Below, in pieces: positions 53,395-61,983 of a stretch of 64,000 bases of DNA. A model generated the notes under the pieces. That model searched no databases. It was not told the origin of the DNA and saw only the letters and a program-made list of their open reading frames with translations. The stretch comes from Brevibacterium yomogidense. GTDB taxonomy: Bacteria; Actinomycetota; Actinomycetes; Actinomycetales; Brevibacteriaceae. The stretch covers positions 434,001 through 498,000 of the forward strand of contig NZ_JABASY010000003.1 in the NCBI RefSeq assembly GCF_016107685.1, in the 5' to 3' direction. Position numbers and translations under genes: made by a program. Within the stretch, counting starts at the first letter, position 1; each line of letters begins with the position of its first letter.

Positions 53395-54639
53395 ATGACA
53401 GTGCGCGACAGACTTCGAGCAGCCGTGCCCGCAGGGCTGCTGACCCTGCTGATGGTCGTGGGCCTCGGACTCGCTCCGGTCCAGCCTGCCACCGCGCACG
53501 AGGCCGCCGCACCGACCGCGGTCACGCCGCTCGCCGACACACAGCAGGTCGCCACGCAGCCGGTCGTCGCGCAGCCGGAACCGTCCGAATCGGCCGTCTA
53601 TGACCCCGGTCCCCTGACGGACGGCTCCCCGGCACCGGAGCCAGCGGCCCTGTCCTGGATCCTCGCGGACCTCGACACCGGGGAGGTGCTCGCCGCGCAC
53701 GAACCAGAGCTCGAGCACGCCCCCGCGTCCACGATCAAGCTGCTGAGCGGCCTCGCGCTGGTCGACGTCCTCGACGACCCGGACGCGACACACGAGGCGA
53801 CCTATGAGGACATGACCGTCGATGGCACGAAGGTCGGGCTGCTCCAGAAGAACGAGTACACGGTCGACGAACTCTTCCACGCGATGCTCATGAGCAGCGC
53901 CAACGATGCCGCGCACGCGCTGGCGGATGCGGCGGGCGGCCAGGACGAGGCGGTCGCGCTCATGAACGAGAAGGCGGCGGACCTCCAGCTCACCGGGACG
54001 ACCGCGGGCAACACGTCCGGCCTGGACGTCGACGATCAGGTGACCACGGTGGCAGACCTGCTGAGGATCGGCCGGGCCGTCCTCGAGGACGAGTACCTCA
54101 TGGACGTCCTCTCGACGACCGAATACGACTTCCCGGGCGCCGTGAATCCGGACACGGACGAGAAGCTGCCGGGCTACCCCATCCAGAACCACACGCGCAT
54201 CGTCGGCGAGGTCGACGGCGGGCTGGGGCTCAAGAACGGGTACACGAGCACCGCGGGCGGATCATTCGTCGCGGTCGTCGAACGCGACGGCCGCAGGCTC
54301 GCCTCCGCGGTCCTGGGCGGGGAGACGATGACGCGGGCCGGCGCTGTCGACCTCATCGAGTGGGGCTTCGCGCAGTCGGAGCCGGACCCCATCGGCGAGG
54401 TGTCGTTCGAGACCGCCGCCGAGGCCGCGGAGACAGCCGCTGCACGCGACGCGCAGGCGCAGGAGGAGACGACCGCGGCCTCGGGCGAGGATGTGGAGGC
54501 TGCGGCGGAGGACAGCAGCGCCGGGGCGGACTCCTCGCTGCCCTACCTCCTGCTGGCCGCCGGCCTCCTGCTGGGGGCCGTGACCGCACTGCTCACATGG
54601 CGCAGGATCAGAAGCCGGAGAGGATCCCGCGCTCCGTGA
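53395..54639 (+). CDS. D-alanyl-D-alanine carboxypeptidase (S11 family)
   Basis: 414 aa. Trims the terminal D-Ala of peptidoglycan stem peptides outside the membrane. A signal peptide (to about residue 35, ATA-HEA) is followed by a Pro/Gln/Val linker and the penicillin-binding catalytic domain. S112 and K115 are in ASTIK, S168-A-N170 is the SxN motif, and LKNGYTSTAGG is the third motif with Asn in place of the usual Thr in KTG. The C-terminal helix (LPYLLLAAGLLLGAVTALLTW) anchors the protein, unlike the amphipathic anchor of PBP5. Confidence 0.92.
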   Translation: MTVRDRLRAAVPAGLLTLLMVVGLGLAPVQPATAHEAAAPTAVTPLADTQQVATQPVVAQPEPSESAVYDPGPLTDGSPAPEPAALSWILADLDTGEVLAAHEPELEHAPASTIKLLSGLALVDVLDDPDATHEATYEDMTVDGTKVGLLQKNEYTVDELFHAMLMSSANDAAHALADAAGGQDEAVALMNEKAADLQLTGTTAGNTSGLDVDDQVTTVADLLRIGRAVLEDEYLMDVLSTTEYDFPGAVNPDTDEKLPGYPIQNHTRIVGEVDGGLGLKNGYTSTAGGSFVAVVERDGRRLASAVLGGETMTRAGAVDLIEWGFAQSEPDPIGEVSFETAAEAAETAAARDAQAQEETTAASGEDVEAAAEDSSAGADSSLPYLLLAAGLLLGAVTALLTWRRIRSRRGSRAP

Positions 54640-55675
54640 GCTTCGAGGCGAGCCCGGCACCGTCGGAGGCGTAGATCCACGGAACGCCCTGGCCGCGTCC
54701 GGTGCGCCGCGAGCGGCCGCCCGCCCACACGGCCTCACCGGAGGTGAGCTGCCGGATCGCGACGGCGGCGACGTTGTCCGGGTGGTTCTCGACGAACTCG
54801 CCGTAGACCTCCTCGTCGTGCTGCCCGTCGTCGCCGATGAGCAGCCACTTCATGTGCGGCAGCTCCCGCGCAAGGCGCTCCAGGGAGTTGCGCTTGTGCT
54901 CGACGCCGCTGCGGAACGCACGCGTGGTCGTGGGGCCCCAGTCCGTGAGGAGGAGCGGACCGTCGGGGTAGAGGTTGCGCGACAGGAACCGCTTGAGAGT
55001 GGGCGCCACATTCCAGGCGCCCGTCGACAGGTAGATGATCGGTGAGTCGGGGCGCAGATAGGTGAGGCGATCGTAGAGGACCGCCATGCCGGACACCGGG
55101 CTGCGGGCGTGCTCATCCAGCACGAACGTGTTCCACGCGGCCAGGAACGGCCGCGGCAGCGCGGTCACCATGACCGTGTCATCGATGTCGGAGAGGATGC
55201 CGAACCGCTGCTCACGGCCGATGATCGTCACCTTCGCACGGTCGACCAGCGAATCGGAGGTCCACATCTCGATCTCCACGGTGCCCGGCTCGTACTCGCC
55301 CGGGATGACCATGTCGATGATGCCGCCGCGGTCGCATTCGACCATGTGCTCCTGATCGCCGATCCGCACCCACGCGGTGTCGTCCTTGAGCGGCACGGCA
55401 CCGAAGGAGCGGAACCCGCGGATGCTCGCGTGCATGTCCGCGGCGAGCTTCCCGGTCTTCGTCAGCACCATGCGGCCCAGGACCCGCACGCTGTTCTCCG
55501 TGCCGTACGAGTCGTAGCAGACGGCGGTCCGTCGCCACTCGCGCTTCCGGACGCGCTGGCGGGCCCACTCGTGGAATCGGTCCTCGACGCGCGCAGCGGT
55601 GTGCAGCACCTCCGGTGACAGATTCAGCGGCTTCGTGTTGCGGTTCCTCGGGGGGAAGATCACCCGGGTGCCCAC
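54608..55675 (-). CDS. App1-family (DUF2183) phosphatase
   Basis: 355 aa. GILSDIDDTVMVTALPRP holds the DxDxT motif of the HAD-like phosphatidate phosphatase App1 domain, followed by PIIYLSTGAWNVAPTLKRFL, LLTDWGPT and LLIGDDGQHDEEVYGEF. The N-terminal domain of about 150 residues is beta-rich. Probable substrate: phosphatidate or a related phosphate ester, by family. GTG start. It overlaps the end of the carboxypeptidase gene by 32 bp on the opposite strand. Confidence 0.87.
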   Translation of the reverse strand: MGTRVIFPPRNRNTKPLNLSPEVLHTAARVEDRFHEWARQRVRKREWRRTAVCYDSYGTENSVRVLGRMVLTKTGKLAADMHASIRGFRSFGAVPLKDDTAWVRIGDQEHMVECDRGGIIDMVIPGEYEPGTVEIEMWTSDSLVDRAKVTIIGREQRFGILSDIDDTVMVTALPRPFLAAWNTFVLDEHARSPVSGMAVLYDRLTYLRPDSPIIYLSTGAWNVAPTLKRFLSRNLYPDGPLLLTDWGPTTTRAFRSGVEHKRNSLERLARELPHMKWLLIGDDGQHDEEVYGEFVENHPDNVAAVAIRQLTSGEAVWAGGRSRRTGRGQGVPWIYASDGAGLASKLTERGILSGF

Positions 55676-55722
55676 CTTCCTCTTGCGTGAGACGGCTCAG
55701 ACGCCAGCCGTGTCGTCCTGCC

Positions 55723-56742
55723 TCAGCGGGTCAGGAAGCCCACCCGGTCGTACACGTCCGCGATCGTGGCCTCCGCGATCGCACCCGCTGCCTCCGCACC
55801 CGCATCGAGCATGCGGGACAGCTCTGCCGGGTCGTCGAGGAGTTCGAGGGTCCGCTCACGGAGGGGACGCAGGGTCTCGACCACGACCTCGGCCAGTGCC
55901 ACCTTCAGGTGACCGTACATCTTCCCCTCGAATTCCGCGACGATCGCGTCGATCGGGCGACCGGACAGGGCGGAGAAGATCGTGAGGAGGTTCGACACCC
56001 CCGGCTTGCCCTCCGGATCGAACGTCACGTCCGTGCCGTCGTCCGTGACCGCGGACTTGATCTTCTTCGTGAGGGTCTTCTCGTCGTCCAGGATCTCGAT
56101 GAGTCCCGCCGGCGTCTTCGCCGACTTCGACATCTTCGCGGTGGGGTCCTGCAGGTCGTAGACCTTCGCGGTGGACTTGAGGATGTGCGCGTCCGGCACC
56201 GTGAACGTCTCGCCGTATCGGTGATTGAACCGTTCCGCGAGGTTGCGGGTGAGCTCGAGGTGCTGACGCTGGTCCTCCCCCACCGGCACGACGTCGGCCT
56301 GGTACAGCAGGATGTCTGCGGCCATGAGCGCGGGGTACGTCAGCAGGCCCAGGGACACGTGCTCGTTCTTCCCCGACTTGTCCTTGAACTGGGTCATGCG
56401 CATCGCCTCACCCAGGCCCGTCGTGCATTCCAGCACCCAGCCCAGCTGCGTGTGCGCAGGGATGTGGGACTGGACGTACAGCGTCGAACGCTCCGGGTCG
56501 AGCCCCGCACCGATGAACTGCGCCGCTGTCCGCAGCGTGCGCTCGCGCAGCAGGGTCGGGTCCTGATCGACCGTGATCGCGTGCAGGTTCGCGATGAAGA
56601 AGAACGCGTCGTGCGTCTCCTGCTGCTCGACGAACTGCTGCAGCGCCCCGATGTAGTTGCCCAGGTGGAGCGAATCCGATGTCGCTTGGATTCCGGACAG
56701 GGAACGAGGACGGACGGGGGCCGGGGCAGCAGTAGCGGTCAT
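55723..56742 (-). CDS. trpS: Tryptophanyl-tRNA synthetase
   Basis: 339 aa. Charges tRNA(Trp). Class I motifs: [13 protein letters not shown] (HIGH-type) and AKMSKSAKT (KMSKS). [18 protein letters not shown] and [17 protein letters not shown] are family blocks. The ATG at 56742 (MTATAAPAP) has GAGG upstream; an ATG three codons earlier (56751) is also possible. It is divergent from cstA. Confidence 0.96.
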   Translation of the reverse strand: MTATAAPAPVRPRSLSGIQATSDSLHLGNYIGALQQFVEQQETHDAFFFIANLHAITVDQDPTLLRERTLRTAAQFIGAGLDPERSTLYVQSHIPAHTQLGWVLECTTGLGEAMRMTQFKDKSGKNEHVSLGLLTYPALMAADILLYQADVVPVGEDQRQHLELTRNLAERFNHRYGETFTVPDAHILKSTAKVYDLQDPTAKMSKSAKTPAGLIEILDDEKTLTKKIKSAVTDDGTDVTFDPEGKPGVSNLLTIFSALSGRPIDAIVAEFEGKMYGHLKVALAEVVVETLRPLRERTLELLDDPAELSRMLDAGAEAAGAIAEATIADVYDRVGFLTR

Positions 56743-56785
56743 GAGCCTCATTCTGCCACCGCGTGCAGACGGAGTTGTGACGGGT

Positions 56786-56818
56786 TCGGATTGATAACGA
56801 TCCGATCACCAATATAAT
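56786..56818 (+). promoter_or_regulatory. cstA promoter P1 with overlapping palindrome
   Basis: -35 TTGATA (56791-56796), 16-bp spacer, consensus -10 TATAAT (56813-56818). A 6-bp inverted repeat TCGGAT (56786-56791) / ATCCGA (56800-56805) overlaps the -35 and could be an operator. Confidence 0.75.
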
Positions 56819-56826
56819 CGGCGACG

Positions 56827-56869
56827 TGTGAGACAGTGCACAGGGTGACCGCGCGAGAGAAAATATCCT
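56827..56869 (+). promoter_or_regulatory. CRP/GlxR-like site and second -10 (P2) of cstA
   Basis: TGTGAGACAGTGCACA (56827-56842) matches TGTGA-N6-TCACA except for one base. A second -10 TATCCT is at 56864-56869. A start about 7 nt after it (56876) puts the site centre at -41.5, the class II CRP activator position. The same site covers the start region of P1. Confidence 0.6.
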
Positions 56870-56977
56870 GCTGTCAAGCGGATTGATCGATCGCTCATGC
56901 GATTGTCAGCACAGATGCAGACCGACCCGGACAGGCCTGTGGGCCAGTGGCCCGCACAACAGCGCAGAGGAGCAGCA

Positions 56978-59227
56978 ATGACGGTGGAATACGTGCGCAC
57001 AGACGAGGATGCGCCACCCGTCGGGGTGATAGAGAAACCCCGATGGACCCCCGCACGCATCGTGGTGTGGGCCGCGATCGGCGTCGTCGCGGGTCTCGGC
57101 TGGGTCATGATCGCGTTCGTCCGCGGCGAGGAGACGAGCGCCAGCTGGTTCGTCGCCGCAGCGGTCGGCAGCTACCTGCTCGCCTATCGCTTCTACGCGA
57201 AGTTCATCCAGTGGAAGATCTGCAAGCCGGACGTCACCCGCGCCACACCGGCGGAGATCAACGACAACGGCCGTGACTTCACCCCCACGGACCGCCGCGT
57301 CCTCTTCGGCCACCACTTCGCCGCGATCTCCGGTGCGGGTCCGCTGGTGGGCCCCGTCCTCGCGGCGCAGATGGGCTACCTGCCCGGCACGCTCTGGATC
57401 GTGTTCGGCGTCATCCTCGCCGGCGGCGTGCAGGACTACATGGTCCTCTACTTCTCCACCCGCCGGAACGGCCGCTCGCTGGGTCAGATGGCCCGTGACG
57501 AACTCGGCACCGTCGGCGGCATCATCGCCTCGATCGGCATCATCCTCATCATGGTGATCCTCATCGCCGTGCTGGGCGTCGTCATCATCAACGCGCTCGC
57601 CGAATCGCCGTGGGGCGTCTTCTCCATCGCGATGACCATCCCGATCGCCCTCTTCATGGGCGTCTACATGCGGTTCCTGCGTCCCGGTGCGGTCGTCGAG
57701 ACGTCCGTGATCGGCGTCGTCCTGCTCATCCTCGCGATCGTCGCGGGCGGCTGGGTCAACTACGACCCGGTCTGGTCGGAGTTCTTCCACCTCGATCGCT
57801 CGACGCTCGCGTGGTGCCTCATGATCTACGGCTTCCTCGCAGCGGTCCTGCCGGTGTGGGTCCTGCTCGCTCCGCGCGACTACCTCTCCACCTTCATGAA
57901 GATCGGCACGATCCTCCTCCTGGCTGTGGGCATCGTGGTCGTCAACCCCACCGTGCAGATGCCTGCGGTCACCGAATTCGCGTTCAACTCCGACGGACCC
58001 GCCTTCGCAGGCTCGCTGTTCCCGTTCCTCTTCATCACGATCGCCTGCGGTGCCCTGTCCGGCTTCCACGCGCTCATCTCCTCCGGCACGACGCCCAAGC
58101 TCGTGGAGAAGGAATCGCAGATCCGGATGATCGGCTACGGCGGCATGATCATGGAGTCGTTCGTCGCGATCATGGCGCTCGTCGCCGCGGTGAGCCTCGA
58201 CAAGGGCATCTACTTCGCGATGAACGCCGCGGAGCCGCTGACCGGCGGCACCGCTCAGGGCGCTGCGGACTTCATCAACAACTCCCTGGGCATGTCCGGG
58301 GTGGAGACGAACGCCGCGGAGCTCGAGCAGGCGGCGAAGGACGTCGGTGAGGAATCGATCATCTCCCGCACCGGTGGTGCGCCCACCCTCGCGCTGGGGA
58401 TGGCCCACATCCTCCACCAGCTGCCGGGCTTCGGCGGCCAGGCCGCGATGAGCTTCTGGTACCACTTCGCGGTCATGTTCGAGGCGCTCTTCATCCTCAC
58501 GACGATCGACGCGGGAACCCGCGTGGCCCGCTTCATGCTGTCGGACCTGCTGGGCAACTTCGTCAAGCGGTTCCGCGATCCGTCGTGGACCGTGGGTGCG
58601 TGGATGACCACGTTCATCATGGTCGCGGCGTGGGGCTCCATCCTGCTCATGGGTGTGACGGACCCGCTGGGCGGCATCAACACGCTGTTCCCGCTGTTCG
58701 GCATCTCCAACCAGCTGTTGGCGGCGATTGCGCTGGCCGTCGTCTTCGCGATCGTCTGCAAGTCCGGGTACGCGAAGTACGCGTGGATCCCGGGCATCCC
58801 GCTCGCGGCGGACCTCGCAGTGACGATGACCGCCTCGTGGCAGAAGATCTTCTCCTCCGACCCGAAGCTCGGCTACTGGGCCCAGCACTTCGCCTACCGG
58901 GATGCGGTCAACGCCGGGGAGACCTCACTGGGCAACACGGAGGGTGCCGAGGCGATGAACGCCGTCGTCCGCAACACCTTCGTCCAGGGGACGCTTTCAA
59001 TAGTGTTCGCGGTCGTCGTCGTCCTCGTCGTCGTCATGGCGCTGTGGGTGTCGTACAAGGCGGTCGCCGGCAGCACCGTCACATCGTCCGAAGAGCCCCA
59101 CACCCCCACGACGTACTTCGCCCCGGCCAGCTTCATCGCCACGAAGGCTGAGAAGGAGGTCGAGGCCCAGTGGGACGAGTACCGCCGGGAGAAGGGCCTC
59201 ACGAAGCCAGGAGTGGGAGGGCACTGA
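56978..59227 (+). CDS. cstA: Carbon starvation CstA-family transporter (pyruvate/peptide uptake)
   Basis: 749 aa, about 16-18 helices. HHFAAISGAGPLVGPVLAAQMGYLPGTLWI and ALSGFHALISSGTTPKLVEKESQIRMIGYGGMIMESFVA are diagnostic CstA blocks. E. coli CstA and BtsT import pyruvate (CstA also peptides); pyruvate uptake is inferred here. The ATG at 56978 has an AGAGGAG ribosome binding site; the in-frame start at 56897 lies in the leader. The 5'UTR is about 100-150 nt. Coupled to the YbdD-like gene (TGATG). Confidence 0.95.
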   Translation: MTVEYVRTDEDAPPVGVIEKPRWTPARIVVWAAIGVVAGLGWVMIAFVRGEETSASWFVAAAVGSYLLAYRFYAKFIQWKICKPDVTRATPAEINDNGRDFTPTDRRVLFGHHFAAISGAGPLVGPVLAAQMGYLPGTLWIVFGVILAGGVQDYMVLYFSTRRNGRSLGQMARDELGTVGGIIASIGIILIMVILIAVLGVVIINALAESPWGVFSIAMTIPIALFMGVYMRFLRPGAVVETSVIGVVLLILAIVAGGWVNYDPVWSEFFHLDRSTLAWCLMIYGFLAAVLPVWVLLAPRDYLSTFMKIGTILLLAVGIVVVNPTVQMPAVTEFAFNSDGPAFAGSLFPFLFITIACGALSGFHALISSGTTPKLVEKESQIRMIGYGGMIMESFVAIMALVAAVSLDKGIYFAMNAAEPLTGGTAQGAADFINNSLGMSGVETNAAELEQAAKDVGEESIISRTGGAPTLALGMAHILHQLPGFGGQAAMSFWYHFAVMFEALFILTTIDAGTRVARFMLSDLLGNFVKRFRDPSWTVGAWMTTFIMVAAWGSILLMGVTDPLGGINTLFPLFGISNQLLAAIALAVVFAIVCKSGYAKYAWIPGIPLAADLAVTMTASWQKIFSSDPKLGYWAQHFAYRDAVNAGETSLGNTEGAEAMNAVVRNTFVQGTLSIVFAVVVVLVVVMALWVSYKAVAGSTVTSSEEPHTPTTYFAPASFIATKAEKEVEAQWDEYRREKGLTKPGVGGH

Positions 59228-59514
59228 TGTCCACCACGGCATCGCGACGAACGGACCCAGCTGTGCCGACCGGGGCCGTGGGGGCCGACGGCGGTGTCAC
59301 GGGGGCTCTGCGCCTCGTGCTCCGTGCCGTCCTCCGCACCCTCCGGGGACTCCACTGGTATCTCAAGGAGGTCATGGGGGAGAACGCCTACCTCCACTAC
59401 CTCGAGTCATACCGGCGGCGCCACGGCACGGACGAGGGCGCGATGGGCGCCCGCGAATTCTGGAAGGACCTCACGGACGAACAGGACCGCAACCCGAAGG
59501 CGCGCTGCTGCTGA
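59227..59514 (+). CDS. YbdD/YjiX-family protein (DUF466)
   Basis: 95 aa. LHWYLKEVMGENAYLHYLESYRRRHG and AREFWKDLTDEQDRNPKARCC match the small cytosolic YbdD/YjiX family, which is encoded next to CstA/BtsT and is needed for their transport activity in enterobacteria. The N-terminus of about 30 residues is extended. The ATG overlaps the cstA stop. Confidence 0.92.
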   Translation: MSTTASRRTDPAVPTGAVGADGGVTGALRLVLRAVLRTLRGLHWYLKEVMGENAYLHYLESYRRRHGTDEGAMGAREFWKDLTDEQDRNPKARCC

Positions 59515-59533
59515 GGCGGACGCTCCGGACACA

Positions 59534-59586
59534 GAAGCGCCGCAGGGCGCGGACGAGGAAGCCTCGTCCGCGCCCTGCGGCGCTTC
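59534..59586. terminator. Strong bidirectional terminator after cstA-ybdD
   Basis: A 25-bp perfect inverted repeat (59534-59558 with 59562-59586), with only 3 nt between the arms, lies between ybdD (plus) and xthA (minus). Confidence 0.92.
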
Positions 59587-59674
59587 GCTGTTCCTTCGCG
59601 ATCCTGCGGTGTCAGCAGCCTGCGCCACCCTGTGTCAGCGAGGGCCAGGGGGCGTCATGCAGAGACAGGCCCAC

Positions 59675-60499
59675 TCAGGCGGAGTCGGCCTGCTGCAGCC
59701 CGGGAATGTCGTAATCGATGACCAGCGGCGCGTGGTCGGACCAGCGCTCGCCCCAGCTCGCGGCCCGATCCACGCGTGCTGCCGAGGCCGTCTCCGCGAG
59801 CCCGGGCGTCGCAGCCTGGTAGTCGATCCGCCATCCTGCGTCGTTGTCGAACGCCTTCCCGCGCATGGACCACCACGTGTAGGGGCCGGGCACTTCCCCG
59901 GACAGGCGACGGTGGACGTCGACGTAGCCGATGTCGGAGAAGAACCGGTCGAAGTACGCGCGCTCCTCGAGGAGGAAGCCCGCCTTCTTCCTGTTCGCCT
60001 TCCAGTTCTTGAGGTCGAGCTCTGTGTGGCAGACATTGAGGTCCCCGGTGACGACCGCATGATCCGCGTGCTCTGCGAGTTCGGGCAGGCGGACGAGCAT
60101 CGCGTCGAGGAAGCGGTACTTGTCGACCTGCTTGGGGGTGTCGACCTCACCGGAGTGGACGTAGGCGCTCACCACGGTGAGGAGCGATCCGTCGTCCAGG
60201 CGGAAGTCGGATTCGATCCACCGTCCGGCGGTGTCGAAGTAGTCGTCGCCGATCCCCGTCCGTGTGGCGACGGGCTCCGTGCGGGACAGGACGGCGACAC
60301 CGGCACGGCCCTTCGCCTCCGCGTCGGCGCTCTGCACGTGGTAGCCGCAGTCGTCCAGGACGTCGAAGACGATGTCGTTGGCCGCACGCACCTCCTGCAG
60401 AGTGATGATCTGGGATCCTGCGGACTCCATCCACTCCCCCATGCCCTTCCTCAGGGCGGCGCGGATGCCGTTGACGTTGACCGTGGTGATGCGCAACAT
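59675..60499 (-). CDS. xthA: Exodeoxyribonuclease III
   Basis: 274 aa. AP endonuclease / 3'-5' exonuclease of base excision repair. Family motifs: TTVNVNGIRAALRKG, LQEVRA (E36, metal ligand), VTGDLNVCH, NDAGWRIDY and the terminal SDHAPL. Length typical. The ATG is at 60499. Confidence 0.95.
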   Translation of the reverse strand: MLRITTVNVNGIRAALRKGMGEWMESAGSQIITLQEVRAANDIVFDVLDDCGYHVQSADAEAKGRAGVAVLSRTEPVATRTGIGDDYFDTAGRWIESDFRLDDGSLLTVVSAYVHSGEVDTPKQVDKYRFLDAMLVRLPELAEHADHAVVTGDLNVCHTELDLKNWKANRKKAGFLLEERAYFDRFFSDIGYVDVHRRLSGEVPGPYTWWSMRGKAFDNDAGWRIDYQAATPGLAETASAARVDRAASWGERWSDHAPLVIDYDIPGLQQADSA

Positions 60500-60641
60500 G
60501 ACCCCTATCCTGCCACGCGGGTGCGCAGCCTCGCCCGGCCGCCTCGACGGCTCTCACCGAGGCCCGAGATCTGGGCCCACACGCCCGTTACCAGCCGGTT
60601 CACGAAGAACTGTGACCGACCTGCGACACATTCACTCTTGC

Positions 60642-60660
60642 CGTCCACGTATGCTGGACG
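60642..60660 (+). promoter_or_regulatory. Inverted repeat upstream of the GNAT gene
   Basis: CGTCCA (60642-60647) and TGGACG (60655-60660) with a 7-nt spacer, containing a TATGCT -10-like hexamer (60650-60655). It lies 25 bp before the ATG, so it may be an operator over the promoter. Confidence 0.4.
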
Positions 60661-60684
60661 TTCAGTCCTATGTGAGGAGAGGCC

Positions 60685-61173
60685 ATGACCGAGAACACGA
60701 CGTTCGACCCCGACAAGCTGATCATCAGCCCGCTCGACGAACTCGATCCGCTGGAACTCCGCGAGGAAATCGTCAACGGCCAGGAGCGGTTCTGGGGCAA
60801 GCGCGACCTGAGCGGCGACCACGAACCGCACTGGTTCCGCCAGTTCGCCGCCGGTGGCCTCGTGGCCCGCTATCAGAACGAGATCGTGGGGTATCTGCTG
60901 GGCGCTTTCCCGAAGGAGGGGCCGTCCTACATCCACCTCGTCGCAGCGCGGCAGGACTATCGCCACCTCGGCATCGGACGGCGCCTCTATGAAGCGTTCA
61001 TCGCCCGGGCGCGGGCCAATGCGGAAGAGCTTGTGCAGGCGACTGCCCTGCCGGACAACGCGAGCGCGATCGCGTTCCATTCGTCGTTGGGTTTCGAGGG
61101 CAGCCGGATCGAGGACTACGCCGGGCCGGATCAGGACCGCGTCTTCTTCTCGCTCCGCCTCACCGACAGCTGA
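60685..61173 (+). CDS. GNAT-family N-acetyltransferase
   Basis: 162 aa. The acetyl-CoA motif A is visible as AARQDYRHLGIGRRLYEAF (Q/RxxGxG/A form), and ALPDNASAIAFHSSLGFEG is motif B. The acceptor substrate is unknown. An N-terminal region of about 45 residues precedes the GNAT fold. The ATG has a GAGGAGAGG ribosome binding site. Confidence 0.9.
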   Translation: MTENTTFDPDKLIISPLDELDPLELREEIVNGQERFWGKRDLSGDHEPHWFRQFAAGGLVARYQNEIVGYLLGAFPKEGPSYIHLVAARQDYRHLGIGRRLYEAFIARARANAEELVQATALPDNASAIAFHSSLGFEGSRIEDYAGPDQDRVFFSLRLTDS

Positions 61174-61184
61174 GCATGATCGCT

Positions 61185-61218
61185 ACTGCGCGGGGTCGCC
61201 TCACCGGCCCCGCGCAGT
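61185..61218. terminator. Bidirectional terminator
   Basis: An 11-bp perfect stem (61185-61195 with 61208-61218), extendable inward, between the convergent GNAT and IclR genes. Confidence 0.75.
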
Positions 61219-61245
61219 CGCGTGCCGACTCAGCCGCACGCAGGC

Positions 61246-61974
61246 TCAGCGCCGCGCAGGCGCCCTGCGGCCGAAGCCGTCCGCGCTGAGCACGTCCTGT
61301 GCGAGTCGGCCGAAGTACTCGAGCCTGTCGGCCACTCGTGAATGCGGACCGGCGATGGTGATTGCCGCAGTGAGGTGCTCGCCCTCGTAGACGCCGACGG
61401 CGACCGCACCCACGTCCTCTACGGTCTCCTCCCGGTTGAAGGCCATTCCCGACTCCCGGATACCATCGAGTTCCCCGAGGAAGTGCGTCCGCACTGCTTC
61501 CTGCGTTTGCGCCAGGGTGGCCTCACGGTCCTCATCGTCCGTCTGGGCGAGGAGCAGCTTCCCGGCACTGGTCGGCAGGATCCGGCGGCGCTGCCGCAAC
61601 CGCGGCCGGTAGCAGACCTCGAAGGCCGACGGCTCCGCATGCACGTAGACGACCGAATCCGCACCGACGCGGACAGCGATCGTCACTGTCTCCCCCGTGC
61701 GCAGCGCGATCTCTGCGCACGACTCCCCCAGCAGCAGCGGCAGCGATGTGCCCGCTGGAGGCAGCAGTGCGTGTGCGCCCGCGCCCAAGCGGTATCCGCC
61801 CGGACCCTCGACGAGGTACCCGCGCTGCAGGAGCCCGCCCGTCAGCCCGTGCAGGCTGCTCTTCGGTGCGTCGAGGTCGCGCGCGAGCGTCGTGAGGCTC
61901 ACCGGCCCGCGTGCACGCGCGACGACCTCGAGGATCCCCAGGACGCGGGTGACGGTGCGATGCTCTGCGGCCAT
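61246..61974 (-). CDS. IclR-family transcriptional regulator
   Basis: 242 aa. The N-terminal winged helix (RVLGILEVVARARGPVSLTTLARDLDAPKSSLHGLTGGLLQRGYL) is followed by an effector domain (LRTGETVTIAVRVGADSVVYVHAE ... LPTSAGKLLLAQ ... GMAFNREETVEDVGAVAVGV). IclR proteins often control the catabolic genes beside them. Here a CoA-transferase and TRAP permease lie directly upstream on the same strand, so it may regulate that operon as its last gene (9 bp gap). Confidence 0.92.
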   Translation of the reverse strand: MAAEHRTVTRVLGILEVVARARGPVSLTTLARDLDAPKSSLHGLTGGLLQRGYLVEGPGGYRLGAGAHALLPPAGTSLPLLLGESCAEIALRTGETVTIAVRVGADSVVYVHAEPSAFEVCYRPRLRQRRRILPTSAGKLLLAQTDDEDREATLAQTQEAVRTHFLGELDGIRESGMAFNREETVEDVGAVAVGVYEGEHLTAAITIAGPHSRVADRLEYFGRLAQDVLSADGFGRRAPARR

Positions 61975-61983
61975 GGTCGAAGG

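Noticed and set aside
54241..54275. KNG in place of KTG in the carboxypeptidase as an inactivating change
   Set aside because: The other two motifs (STIK and SAN) are intact, and I recall KNG occurring in other actinobacterial S11 enzymes, so loss of activity is not supported.
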